From the NCBI RefSeq assembly GCF_001761485.1, contig NC_090772.1, forward strand, positions 930,001 through 994,000: a stretch of DNA of 64,000 nucleotides, given 5' to 3'. The notes below the pieces were generated by a model, which did no database searches, had not been told where the DNA came from, and saw only the letters and a list, made by a program, of their open reading frames with translations. The DNA is from Yarrowia lipolytica. Its lineage: Eukaryota > Ascomycota > Dipodascomycetes > Dipodascales. This document shows, in pieces, positions 54,218-64,000 of this stretch; the first letter of the stretch is position 1; each line of letters begins with the position of its first letter. The position numbers and the translations under genes are program-made.

Positions 54218-54639
54218 ACACAGTAGCAAGCGTAAAAGGCGGCCGAGGCCACCGAGAGAACAGCGTAGCAGGGCGCGTAGTCACCACAGGGGACGCAGAA
54301 CCAAACCAATGACGAAGAAGAACCACAAGGAGAAGTTTTCAAAGGCAATGCAAATGAAGAGGGCAATGGAAGGATTGAGATTAGAGAACTGGAGACTGGA
54401 GTGGCGTTTTCCCGATGAACGAACAAACACGCGAAGCTATGTGGACCAACATACAACACGGACTGAACCAGGTTTTTTTATGATTTTTTTACTGGAAATA
54501 GGTACGTGCCAAGTTGGACCATGACACTAAACGTGTTTAATTAGTAATATTCGTGTAAGCGTACATTCATTTCAAAGGTTATTCTTTCACGGCAAAGTTA
54601 TAATTAAATGAATGTATATGCAGAAAAAAAAAAAAAAAA

Positions 54640-55130
54640 CAGTGATACTTAGAACAGCCCTAATTACTGTAACAATGGTATCACTCTATATATATGACCC
54701 ATGAAAAAGACCCAAAAATACAACAGACCCTGAAACCAGACTGACCAGTTTATTCATCATAAAACAAACGTATACACATTTTCACTCTCGATAAAATGTT
54801 CCTGAAACGAAAGATACTTGCGGGGATCATGAAATCAGCCCAATTTGACCAGTCAATCGTCCCTACAAAAGAGTGATACGGCTGATGGAGCATTTTCATG
54901 CCCCAAATGTCCCCATTGTTACACGTGCACGGGAGCAGTTATATCACCTGTGGTGCGTATATTGGTGATATCTACAAGTAATAGTATCTACTTGTATGTG
55001 CTGTGCATACAATAGAACATACTGTATTTTAGCCGCTCAAATAAACTCTGCAGAAACTCCAAACTCACCTCCGTGATCTAGCGATAGCACCCTACAGTAG
55101 CTAGAGTCCACATGCAGGACCGGTCGCCAC
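54640..55130. other. Intergenic region LINE/APN2
   Basis: 491 bases of host DNA forming the APN2 promoter. TATATATA at about 54687 and CACGTGCACG near 54922 are the only visible elements. Confidence 0.5.
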
Positions 55131-56879
55131 ATGAGATTCGTCACGTTCAACATCTGTGGCATCAACAACGTGCTGAGCTACCATCCATGGAACGAGCAAA
55201 GGTCGTTTGAGCACATGTTTGCGGTGCTGAAGGCGGACGTGATCTGTTTACAAGAAACCAAGCTCCAGCCCCATTTGCTGAAGCGAGAACACGCCCTTGT
55301 GCCCGGATACGATTCGTACTGGTCTTTTTCCAACACAAAAAAGGGCTACAGCGGCGTGGCGGTCTATGTGAAACATGGCATCAAAGTTCTCAAGGCCGAG
55401 GAGGGTCTTACCGGTCAGCTGGTATCTCCGGACTCCAAAAAGGGACTCACCTACCAGCAGCTGTACGAGCGGCAAAGGGAGAGAGACGGCAGCAGCAAGA
55501 GTTGTATCGGCGCCTATCCCGAGGGCAATCCACAGCGGCTCTTTCAGGTCGATTCGGAGGGCCGGTCTCTTGTGTTGGACCTGGGGTTCTGTGTCGTGTT
55601 TGGGCTCTACTGTCCTAGCACCGCCACCGAGGGCGAGGAGCGAGATGCCTACAGAGACGACTATTTTGGGTTGCTGGAGGAACGGGTCAACCTTCTGGTT
55701 GAGGCTGGACGAGAGGTGGTGGTCATGGGAGATCTCAATGTGGCACGCGAGCTGTACGACTCAGCTGAGGGAATGCAAGCGCTGCACAAGGCCAAACACA
55801 TCACTCTACCGACACTGGGAGATAAGGAGGAGGGCAGGTTTGTGGAGGTGTTTGAAAAGCTCAACCCGGGACAGTGTAAGAGCTGGAGGGAAGCCAAAGT
55901 TGGCCGACGAGTCTTCCACAGACTGGTCCCCGACCTGTTACAGGACTCGTGCCGCGACAAGCATCCCAATCGACCCGACATGTATACTTGCTGGAACGTG
56001 ATGATGAACTACCGGCCCGGAAACTTTGGGTCTCGTATCGACTACGTGCTGGCCTCAAAAGGTCTGAAGGTGGAGGATGCCGATATTCTGCCCCACCTGG
56101 AGGGCTCAGACCATTGTCCCGTTTATGCAGAGGTGCGCGAACCAGACGCGTGCCAAGAAAAAGACAACCGTGCCACTCAAGGTGCAGCTAACCAGACCAA
56201 ACAAGCGTCGTCCTCAGCCCCAAACTCGTTTCGGCCAAAACTGTTCCACAGAACTAACAAGCAGTTTGTGCAGACCACCTCGGTCATGTCCATGTTCCGG
56301 GCACAAACGCCGCCGACCAAGGGCATTACCAAACCCAAAGCGCCCTCCAAATCGACTGCCAAAAAACAGGCGGCCATCTCCTCCTTCTTCCAAAAGCCAG
56401 ATCCAGAAGCTGCCGTCGTATCAACATGCGTCTCGGATGTGCACACAAAGCCGTTGGGACAATCACAATCACCCGCCGCGTCCCCAAATATTGAAAGGAC
56501 CTATCAAGGTTGCGATGCAGGTGCGCATGCGACTCGAGAGGGTGAAGATACGAGACCGCAAATGGCCACCAGACTGGACTTGCCAGAGCCCACCGAGTAC
56601 CTAGACATTGCGGAGCGCGTGGAGGAGGCCGAAAAGGTCGCGTCGCAGTGGTCCAAGATCATGACAAAAAAACCTGCCCCCGTCTGTGCCCACAACCTCC
56701 CGGCGGTGCTAAGAACCACCCGCAAAAAGGGACCCAACCAGGGCAAGCACTTTTGGGTTTGTGGCCAGAACCACTCGCTGCAGCTCGTCGGCGACTCCTA
56801 CAAGGCATCGGCAGACCCCGACGCCAAGGGCTCCCAGGACGACACCAGTGCCAGATGTAACTTCTTTCAGTGGAAATAA
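55131..56879 (+). CDS. APN2: Apn2, class II AP endonuclease (ExoIII family)
   Basis: Nuclear base-excision repair enzyme that cuts abasic sites and trims blocked 3' ends. 582 residues. Endonuclease domain ~1-335: FVTFNICGINN, ICLQETKLQ (metal Glu), GLYCPS, VVMGDLNVARE, RIDYVLASKGL and GSDHCPVYAEV (catalytic Asp-His). A PCNA-binding box QAAISSFF lies near 412, and the C-terminal zf-GRF domain (~520-582) has CAHNLPAVLRTT, GKHFWVCG and CNFFQW. Full length and intact. APN2 is the conserved left neighbour of MAT in Yarrowia and many filamentous ascomycetes, which anchors the locus. Confidence 0.96.
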   Translation: MRFVTFNICGINNVLSYHPWNEQRSFEHMFAVLKADVICLQETKLQPHLLKREHALVPGYDSYWSFSNTKKGYSGVAVYVKHGIKVLKAEEGLTGQLVSPDSKKGLTYQQLYERQRERDGSSKSCIGAYPEGNPQRLFQVDSEGRSLVLDLGFCVVFGLYCPSTATEGEERDAYRDDYFGLLEERVNLLVEAGREVVVMGDLNVARELYDSAEGMQALHKAKHITLPTLGDKEEGRFVEVFEKLNPGQCKSWREAKVGRRVFHRLVPDLLQDSCRDKHPNRPDMYTCWNVMMNYRPGNFGSRIDYVLASKGLKVEDADILPHLEGSDHCPVYAEVREPDACQEKDNRATQGAANQTKQASSSAPNSFRPKLFHRTNKQFVQTTSVMSMFRAQTPPTKGITKPKAPSKSTAKKQAAISSFFQKPDPEAAVVSTCVSDVHTKPLGQSQSPAASPNIERTYQGCDAGAHATREGEDTRPQMATRLDLPEPTEYLDIAERVEEAEKVASQWSKIMTKKPAPVCAHNLPAVLRTTRKKGPNQGKHFWVCGQNHSLQLVGDSYKASADPDAKGSQDDTSARCNFFQWK

Positions 56880-56946
56880 AATTAAATTATAATACCGTTA
56901 GTGTGTCCAATGATAAACGTACAGTGAGTACAGAAAATTACCAAGC

Positions 56947-57822
56947 TCAACCCAGTGTGGCATGCTTAAAAAGCTGCCTGTTGGTGAACGAGCGAGTAGT
57001 CAAGTCATCATAAGGAGAAACGAAATCATCAATATCCAGAATGTCAAAATAGTCCTGCCCATCGGGAGGCTGCCGAGGGACGTGCTGCTCCTGTGAATCT
57101 GATCTTGGTCCTTGCGATGGGAGAGTGATATCATCCAGGGGCATCATGAGGAATTCTCGAGTAGGTGTATCGAGAACAAAGTTGGGGTCATAGCACGTAA
57201 CGTGAGAGTTGTTGCTAAAGAAAGCAGTCATTGGGCTAACAGTCATCCTTCCCCCGACACCAACGGTAGGGCCGACCAGTACTTGGAGAGCAGTAACCTT
57301 GTTCTTACCCTTTGCTCCCTTTTTCTTAGACTTAGTTGCACCCTTCTGGACCTTCGGCTTCTTTGGGGACTTGGGCAGTTTGTTCGGGATATACTCAGGA
57401 TAGTCGACTTCGTGGTATAGGGCTTCGAAGAAACCCATATACTTGAACCATCGCCGAACAATAGGATTGGGGATTCCCGAGCCCCAGATATAACTGGAGA
57501 CCCTCGAAACAAATGCTGAGTTGGGATCAATGCTCTGAGAGCATCTGGATGTTGCATTTCGGAACAAGATGTAGCTGTTCCTAGGTTTCAGAACTTTGGG
57601 TTCAATGTACTCAGGCTCATTCGTTCGACTGTCTTGCCTGATGAACAGCCCCTTGTGACCGTCATATTGCAAAAAGTTGAGTGATATTTCCAGTCCATTT
57701 GGCTTCTGAGTTAGAACCGTACGTGAATCGCTAGTGTCCCTGTCGAATAACATAGCCTCGGGGTAGGGCTGTTCTGTTTGGGGTAGTTGAAAGGAATGAA
57801 TGTGTAGTATCGTGTTTTCCAT
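56947..57822 (-). CDS. MATA2: MatA2, HMG-box mating-type regulator
   Basis: Transcription factor of the MATA idiomorph, the a2-type HMG protein that activates a-cell mating functions in non-Saccharomyces yeasts. The first ATG is at 57822, giving 291 residues; the frame is open a further 16 codons upstream without an ATG. The HMG box spans ~77-149: KVLKPRNSYILFRN, VSSYIWG, NPIVRRWFKYMGFFEALYHE and VDYPEYIPNK match the fungal RPxNxFILYR...W...A..H...P.Y pattern. A basic stretch (~150-175, KSPKKPKVQKGATKSKKKG) is a likely nuclear signal. The remainder is acidic and unstructured. It is divergent from MATA1. On the minus strand TATATAAAC near 57890 is its probable TATA box. Confidence 0.93.
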   Translation of the reverse strand: MENTILHIHSFQLPQTEQPYPEAMLFDRDTSDSRTVLTQKPNGLEISLNFLQYDGHKGLFIRQDSRTNEPEYIEPKVLKPRNSYILFRNATSRCSQSIDPNSAFVSRVSSYIWGSGIPNPIVRRWFKYMGFFEALYHEVDYPEYIPNKLPKSPKKPKVQKGATKSKKKGAKGKNKVTALQVLVGPTVGVGGRMTVSPMTAFFSNNSHVTCYDPNFVLDTPTREFLMMPLDDITLPSQGPRSDSQEQHVPRQPPDGQDYFDILDIDDFVSPYDDLTTRSFTNRQLFKHATLG

Positions 57823-58157
57823 TTTGAGGATGTTATGTGTGGCTTGGTATAGCTGATAATAGCCAGCCAAGAGAGTTGCATGTTGTTTATATATATTTGT
57901 CGATATGTGTTGGTCTGGAAATACTAGATCTCTAGTTTAGGCAATTGTGATGAGGCAAGAGCCAATGTCGCTTAAGGTGTCTTTGTTCCAGAACCATATG
58001 CACGGCGTGCATGAATAATATCGGGGTAAACTAGCCACATCCACCTCGTCTGACCAGTCCAAGTGACCATTGTAAATATATATCTAGAAACGGCCCCACC
58101 AAGTACACCCTGGTACTTAATTAAACAGATACGACATTTTTTTTCTCCCCACATCAC
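57823..58157. promoter_or_regulatory. Bidirectional MATA2/MATA1 promoter
   Basis: 335 bases between the divergent mating-type genes. ATATATAAAC (minus strand, about 57895-57885) faces MATA2; AAATATATATC at about 58074 and TTAATTAAAC near 58117 face MATA1. No known operator could be assigned. Confidence 0.55.
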
Positions 58158-59007
58158 ATGCCTAGCCGAACCCCTACAGATATCTGGCGCTGCCAGCGCC
58201 TGATCTTGGCCGCAAGAAAAGGCGAAACCACGTGCCAGGCCCTTCACGAACAGTCAATCGAAATCTCCAGTTCCCTTAAATGGTTTGAAGAGATTTCTGA
58301 GTGGATGTCCAAATTCCCTGAGAGTGGACTCTACATAAGCACAACGATTTGGACCTTTTTGGAGGGTGTTCCAAATGAACACAGAATCAAATACGACAGG
58401 CTGATTCGCCACTACATCACTTACATCCAGCAACTGGTACCAGCGAGATTAGTGAGTATATTGAAAACAAGAGCAGTATTGGGGAATACTAAAACAGAAC
58501 GAATGGATGACCAGTAAGGCCATACTGGGTGCTGATTGGAATGATGAGTACAGTCTTGCAAAAGGAATTGCCGCAGAGCTGCTTGATGACTATCTAGAGG
58601 TCGCAGCAAATTTAGACAAAGACATAGAGGCGAAATCAGAGGCCTATGAGGCCAGCACCAAAGACCTCGAAGTCAAAGCCAGAGCTCTAAAAGAAGCTGA
58701 CAAGTTGCAGAGTCTGGATCACAACTGTGACGTCTTTCCTAAGAAAGTCCGGAATAGGTTAAGTAACGAGGTTACCGCCTATCTTGACTCTCTGTTCAAG
58801 ATCTGTTCTCATCCAACCAGAACAGAGAGGAGAATTATTGGAGAGCATTGTGGAATCTCACTTCATCAGGTTACACAATGGTTCACCAATCGTCGGTTCA
58901 GAGAGCCCAAGACGGATTCCCCTGATGATGGATCAACTAGGTTCATACCTTCACCCATGACTAGTCCCGGGTCCATTGATGAGTGCAGCTTCCCTGAGAG
59001 CCCTTAG
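58158..59007 (+). CDS. MATA1: MatA1, a1-type homeodomain protein, two exons
   Basis: Homeodomain regulator of the MATA idiomorph. Exon 1 is 58158-58451 (98 codons); donor GTGAGTATAT at 58452; the 46-nt intron ends TACTAAAACAG at 58497; exon 2 is 58498-59007, in phase, giving 267 residues. Without splicing the frame stops after 119 codons and the homeodomain is lost. The domain spans ~179-237: VRNRLSNEVTAYLDSLF, CGISLHQVTQWFTNRRFR. Spacing from YLDSLF to CGI is 17 residues, as in S. cerevisiae a1, so this is a classical 60-residue homeodomain, not a TALE type. WFTNRRFR is the DNA-recognition helix. In the diploid it should pair with an alpha2-type partner from MATB; this is inference from Saccharomyces. 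Confidence 0.92.
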
Positions 59008-59226
59008 CATTTCTAATAAAGTGGTTACAGTGGGGTTTGTCTCATGCATGTCAACATAATTTGCATCGTAATAAATAGTGTGTGTCATAGTAACATAGAA
59101 CTGTCGCATTGGACAGTTGTCATGTAACGAGTAAAGCATCGCAGAGCCTTCTTCATCATTCGATCACTAAAAATATCATTTCATTCATTTACCATACATG
59201 TTATACATACATCAGCCGCGCGTAGC

Positions 59227-62200
59227 TTAGTCCTCCTGGCCAGGAATGGACTCCTCCTCGTCCTGATGCAGGTAGGCGACCTTTCGCATCTGTCCAAGTC
59301 GCTTTCGGGCGCCCTGCAGATCGTTTTCGAGCTTGAGAATCTCGACCTGCTGTTCCATTTCGGTCGTCTTGAACTCGTGCTTGGAGAGGGCAGCGTAGTC
59401 TACCTTTTCGTCCAGCTCGCCAAACTTCTTGTTGAGAATTTCCTGCACCTGCTTAGGTTTCGGCAGGCGGAAGTAACCACCTTTGAACACTCTTCCAGCT
59501 TGTCCTGGGTCTTGGACATGAAGGTAGCCTTTACTCGAGAGGCAGCAACCAGCTGAGCAGTGGAAGCAGCGACGTTGTTGGAAGCCACAATGAGCTCCTC
59601 GAGACCAGAGGTTCGTCGGAGAGTGCCGTCGGCCTTCTCGATGAGAATGTTGGTCGATGCAGCTACACTCTTGGCCGCGGAAATAAGACCCTCGGTCCAC
59701 TTGTTGTTCTTCTTGTAGAACTGTGCTCGAGAAGAAGTACCTCGTCCCTGGGCTACAATCTCGTTCTGGGCATCGGTGGCAGCTCGAATCAGCGCAGCAA
59801 TGGCGTTGATGACGGCCTGGGCAGCCTGGATGGCAGCCTCGTGCAGCTGCAGGTCGGTGGTCGACTTGAGAGGGTCGGACTGGTTAAACTTGAGCAGATC
59901 GCCAAGCTTAGCAGAAGCAGCAGCAATGGCATCAGCAGCCTTGGCCATCTCTCGCTCAACGAGGTCGCCCAGATCACCAGACATGTTGATGTTGGTCTTG
60001 GGGGCCATTCGCTCGGCCAGCTTGGTGAGGTGCTGAAGAGCAGTCTGCACGTTCATGTTGAGAGTGATGACCCGCTCCATCTTGTCATCCAGAGGGAAAT
60101 CCTCAATGATCTCAGACAGAAGACCAATAAAGTTTCGCTCTGTGGCCTCGGCAGACTCACGAGCAAAGTTGACAAGGGCGTCGGCAGAAGCATCGTCCTT
60201 GGCCAGACGAGTGAGACCCTTGGAGTTGGACAGAACATTCTCCACAGCAGTAGAGTAGATGTTGACGGTCTTGATGATCTCGGCGTAGTCGCCATCGGTT
60301 TCGTCGGCCAAGAAGTTGTTGAACGACGTGGCAAAGGCGGAAGCAGACTCGGACGCCTTCTCGATGACAGACAAGAGATACTCGGGAGTCGAGTTCTGGT
60401 TACCGGCCTGCATAGGCGACTCGAGCTCGAAGAGAGCGTCCTGAACACGCTGGGAACCGGACTCTAGAAGAGCATCAATGATAGAATGCAAAGCAGCCAG
60501 GGGAGTGGATCCACCGTTGCTGTTGTTGCCCTGCTGCTCCTGGTGCAGAGCCAGCGAGTTGAAGGCTTCGTTGAGAGCCTCGTACTCAATCTCCTTCTCT
60601 TCCAGTCGTCTCAACAGATCAGAGTCATCTCCTCGCTCGTCCAGAGCCCGCTGCTTCATCTTCAAAGCATTCTCAAGCTCTGAAAGCTCTCGGTTATGCT
60701 TCGACAAAAGAAGAGACAGATCAGCACCGGTAGATCGGTCCTTATCGGCCAGCTTGTCCTGGGCCATTCGAAGCTCTCGTTCCAGACGCTCCACGTCCTC
60801 CTTGTTGCCACCCTTGGCACGGTCAAGATCATATCGAGCTCGATCTCGCTCCTTGATGAGATCAGCAAGCTCAATGTTCTTGTGTCGCATGTCTCGCTCC
60901 AGCTTCTCAGCCTTCTCAATGGCTTCCTTAGCTGACGCAGCCTTCTGTTGGGTAGCCTTGAGCTTCTTGAGCAAGGCAAGATATTCCTCTCGCATGGACG
61001 AGTACCGTTTGGCCAGAGTCTCGTACTTTTGCCGCCACATGGTGATCTGCTGCTGAAGAGATTCAATCAGATCATCCTTGGCCTGGGCGCTCTGATGAGC
61101 AGTCTGCTGCAGCTGATTCAGCTCAGCCTCCAGAGCCTTTACTCGACCATCGTACTGCTCCAGCATGAGCTGATCCTGATCGTACTGACCTCGGAGAGCC
61201 AGAATGTCTCGCTCAAGCTCGGCCATTCGACCCTGGGCATGTCGGGCCATCTGGTCGGCCATTAGTTGTTCCTGAGCCCGCTGTTGCGCTTCCATCTGCT
61301 GTCGCTGCTGCATTTCAAACTGCTGCTGCTGCTGCATCTGCATCTGCCGGATGCGCTCCTCCTCCATGGCCTGTTGCTGCCGTAGCCGCTCCTGCTCGGC
61401 GTCGTACTGTTGCTGGGCGAGCAGCGCGTCCTGGGACCAAAAGTTCTCAATCGGCTGAGCCTCAGCAGGAATAGAGGGCGTAGGGGTCGCCACAGGCAAG
61501 GGAGCGGGCTCTGGAGACACAGATCGGGTCTCGGCCACGGACTTGGGTCGCTGGGGGAGTCCAGGTCCGTCCTCCTCTTCAAGCAGGTTGGGAGGGTTCT
61601 TGCCGAGCTGCGGGATAGTCACGATGGATCGCAGGTACTTGAGAGTAGAGCAATCGTAGTAAAAGTCTCTCAGGCGGTCGTGCTGCGAGTAGAATCGCTG
61701 CCGGAGAGACTCAAGAGCCTCGTCGTTACCAGTAGACACATGCATGGCTCGCAGCATGGAGATGACGAACCGGTAGATTCCGTACGACTCGGCAATCATG
61801 GGAACCAGAGACGAGATTTTGCACTCGTTGGATCGGGATCGCTGCAGCGACGAGAAGACAAGTCGCTGGAAGTCGTCCACTCCGTCCTGGAGGGTCATCA
61901 GGTTCATAATGGCCTCGTATCCCTCGTTGGGGTCGTTAACGGTTCGCAGAGAAATGTAATCCTCGTACTCAAACATTCCGTTGAAGGCCGGGTGGTACTT
62001 GTGGAAGGTGAGCTTCTGCATGAGGAACCGGACATACTCGGAGATGAGCTTGCCATAACCATGGTTGCCCTGGTTAGGACCAGTGTAGTTGTTTCCTCGA
62101 GCCAACGACTGGATGAAGTTGACATTGGCCTGGGCATCTCTCAGCGCCGATGGGTGGCCCTCCTGAAGCACCTTGTGGATGGTGATCAGGGCCTTGAAGA

Positions 62201-62384
62201 CCATGACATCGTCGGTCTGCAGGGGCTGAATTCGAATGCCGTTCCAGAAGGCCTTGGACGACCGGTGGTCATGGGTGTACACAATGCATGCTCGCACGTG
62301 TTTCCGCTTGGGCGCAGACTCGTCTGTGTTGGTCGCCTTTTTGATGTTGACGTTGAGGTCCACTTCGGCTCTGTTGGAAGACAT
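59227..62384 (-). CDS. SLA2: Sla2/HIP1R endocytic adaptor, frame broken near the 3' end
   Basis: Links clathrin coats and PIP2 membrane to actin at cortical patches; the conserved right neighbour of MAT. From ATG 62384 the main frame gives 994 residues: ANTH domain (~1-280, KHVRACIVYTHDHRSSKAFW, VFKALITIHKVLQEGHPSAL), Gln-rich linker (~330-375), coiled coil (~380-625) and the actin-binding THATCH/I-LWEQ domain (~740 on, SKTQDKLEECSKVVTSACRN). Just after CRN (about 59455) the frame is lost and stops at 59400. A second frame continues KQVQEILNKKFGELDEK, YAALSKHEFKTTEMEQQVEI, LKLENDLQGARKRLGQMRK to 59227. That is the normal Sla2 C-terminus, so the sequence has a net -1 shift. A whole protein would have about 1050 residues. 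Real allele or sequence error cannot be told. Confidence 0.9.
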
Positions 62385-64000
62385 CGTAGAAGGGAGTCTG
62401 AACTAGTTGTTGAGTTTGTGTCTTTAGCGGCTGTGTCTGTGTCGGGTTCGTTCGTAGTCGCTGTGTCTGATTGCTTTTGTGTCTGCGTGACTCCTTCCTC
62501 GCTCAGATGAACAACTCCAAGTCCAAGTTCAGTAAAGCAAGTGACACCGGTGATAACGCATAGCCTCGTTATGCGGTGTTTTTATTGGGACAACTTTAAT
62601 GTCACAGTGTTAAGTCCGAGTGAAATTTGAGGGTCTCTAGAGCTGAGGAGCAGAGAGCGAAAGTGGCAATATTGTTGCATTAATACGGACTTGCTGAACT
62701 TGTGCCATGTCAACTTCTGGGACTCTCCAACACCGAGATCAACAGAGTTTGCCACAATACGAGTACGAGCACATACTGACACGTCAAGGACATCTCCAAT
62801 ACACCTACATACATGAGGAGTAAAGACGGCTAGCACTCGTATCGATCTAACCGGCTTAGTAAGAACCCTAGAATAGCTCAATTGAGAACACAAAGTCTTT
62901 GGGAGTAATTGTGGTCCGAATAAGTCCCTGTATAACCACTTGGAGGACTTATCAGAGGGTTTTATATCATCCTAACCGCCCCCTCATGCTGATGCTGCAT
63001 GAGATATTAAACGGGGAGTATGCAACCCGAGAACAGAACTGTGTGAGTGTTTGTGGGGAGTGTGTATGGGGTCACGTGATAGATACCAAGCGTCTCATGA
63101 CGTGATAAATAAGGTCCGTCTATCGGTCTTTCTCTTACTCAGCAGCAAGCGCTTGCGAATGGCTTAGCTACGTGTCTCCACACTAAGACATGGGGTATGC
63201 ATCTTTAGGTTGTGCCGTTTGGAATCTGGAGGTTTCGTGGGAGGGGTTTGGAGGGGAGGTTAGAAGTGGTATTGAGAAACTGAAGACGTAAAGGTGTTTA
63301 TTGCAACTTTGTGGTTCCATTTCAGCTTTAAAAATTTCAATCTGGTGAGTATTGCGTCTTTTGGTAGACTTGTTCACCCCCCTAATTAGCGCACAACAAT
63401 ACGACACCTAGAGCTATTTCGAGAGACATTGAAAAAAGATTGGAGAGACTTAAAGAGATGGGTTTATGAAGTGTAACAGCCGTGGCTGGGTGGCGAGAAT
63501 GGCAGTGATGACTAATTTTAGGGAATTAAGCAAAATGCCGTAATGCAGACATGTTTTGGAGGGTACATTAACTAGTTTTTGGGTCAATAAATACAGGTAA
63601 TTTAGTTAACATAGTGGTTAGGTATTGGTTAAGCAAGATATGACAAAGGTATCACGTTCTTATAAAAAAAATATAAAAAAATATAAAAAAATATGGAGGT
63701 TTAGCTGACTTCGTTGTTAGATATTGGTTGAGCTGGAGATGATCTGGGAGAGGTTTTTGGGAAGCCTCGTGAACGCCATTTGACTGCTTGTTGAGAATTC
63801 ACCAGTTCCCCTGATGTTAGTGGGTCTGGTTCCGTGTGATTCATGCCGTAGTGTATCCCTAACTGGATCTTTGGTCCATCTCAGCTAGATAGCTAAGCGT
63901 AAAGACATCATCGTACCGTGTCTAAAGTTCATGGGATGAGTCTACAGTAGATCAGCGGTGTTTTTCCGACGTCAGATTCACCTCAAACTAATCACTTGCA
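62385..64000. other. SLA2 promoter and right-hand intergenic DNA
   Basis: 1.6 kb to the window edge. CACGTG occurs near 63074. A short tandem repeat of ATATAAAAAAA lies at 63661-63694. No coding exon, tRNA or element was found; the next gene must lie beyond 64000. Confidence 0.5.
63661..63694. repeat. ATATAAAAAAA tandem repeat
   Basis: TATAAAAAAAATATAAAAAA-type units occur three times in a row in the right-hand intergenic region. Confidence 0.75.

Larger units (their letters stand above)
48120..54639 (+). mobile_element. Ylli-type LINE (L1 clade), apparently full length
   Basis: Non-LTR retrotransposon with ORF1 (48168-50312), ORF2 (50315-54217), a 420-base 3' UTR and a poly-A tail of about 17 A at 54623-54639. 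Both frames are open over their whole length, so this copy looks young and possibly active. The left boundary is approximate. I compared the DNA after the poly-A (CAGTGATACTTAG) with the region left of ORF1 and found no clear target-site duplication. It sits 490 bases before APN2, the left flank of the mating-type locus. Confidence 0.93.

Noticed and set aside
59440-59490. Micro-intron as an explanation for the SLA2 frame change (GTGG...CTAAGCAG)
   Set aside because: It would be about 32 bases, lacks a GTRAGT donor and would delete the conserved VVTSACRN residues.

Overview
The window is nuclear DNA of a budding yeast, almost certainly Yarrowia lipolytica. Introns start GTGAGT or GTAAGT and end with a CTAAC branch site only a few bases before the AG. 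One tRNA is fused to a 5S rRNA gene, as known in this species. An L1-clade LINE of the Ylli type is present. The right end is the APN2 - MATA2 - MATA1 - SLA2 mating-type locus, so the strain carries the MATA idiomorph. From memory this locus is on chromosome C; I cannot name the strain.

Layout, left to right. 1-2060: ARO4-type DAHP synthase (minus, runs off the left edge, 15-nt first exon and 1.16-kb intron). 4356-6221: SAM50. 6540-6770: small broken gene. 7038-8039: CAB2. 9049-9564: PPIH-type cyclophilin. 11516-13336: PUB1. 14639-15115: probable ALB1. 16222: intron-containing tRNA-Leu(TAG). 16782-18443: HIS7. 18925-24434: four-exon IRC20 helicase/RING protein. 25293-27773: shugoshin. 29918-32321: monocarboxylate-type MFS transporter. 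32666-32865: tRNA-Gly(GCC) + 5S rRNA. 33398-33919: DUF1770 protein. 34231-35805: MLH3 with a degenerate ATPase. 35981-36118: 3' stub of a Ylli LINE. 36742-37338: ATG29. 39688-41031: GDT1. 41864-43390: alpha/beta hydrolase. 43484-45061: Dal5-type MFS transporter. 45628: intron-containing tRNA-Leu(AAG). 46427-47356: SDR dehydrogenase. About 48.1-54.64 kb: apparently whole Ylli LINE. 55131-56879: APN2. 56947-57822: MATA2 (HMG box). 58158-59007: MATA1 (homeodomain after splicing). 59227-62384: SLA2 with a frame break near its 3' end.

Most genes are single housekeeping units without operon logic. Two groups belong together: the divergent MATA2/MATA1 pair and its conserved flanks APN2 and SLA2; and the recombination or chromosome genes SGO1, MLH3 and IRC20, which merely share the region. 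I found no CRISPR array, LTR element, plasmid-like or clearly foreign gene cluster. The best leads are the ATPase-degenerate MLH3, the spliced homeodomain of MATA1, the SLA2 frame break, the intact-looking LINE half a kilobase from the MAT flank, and several short unexplained coding-like blocks.
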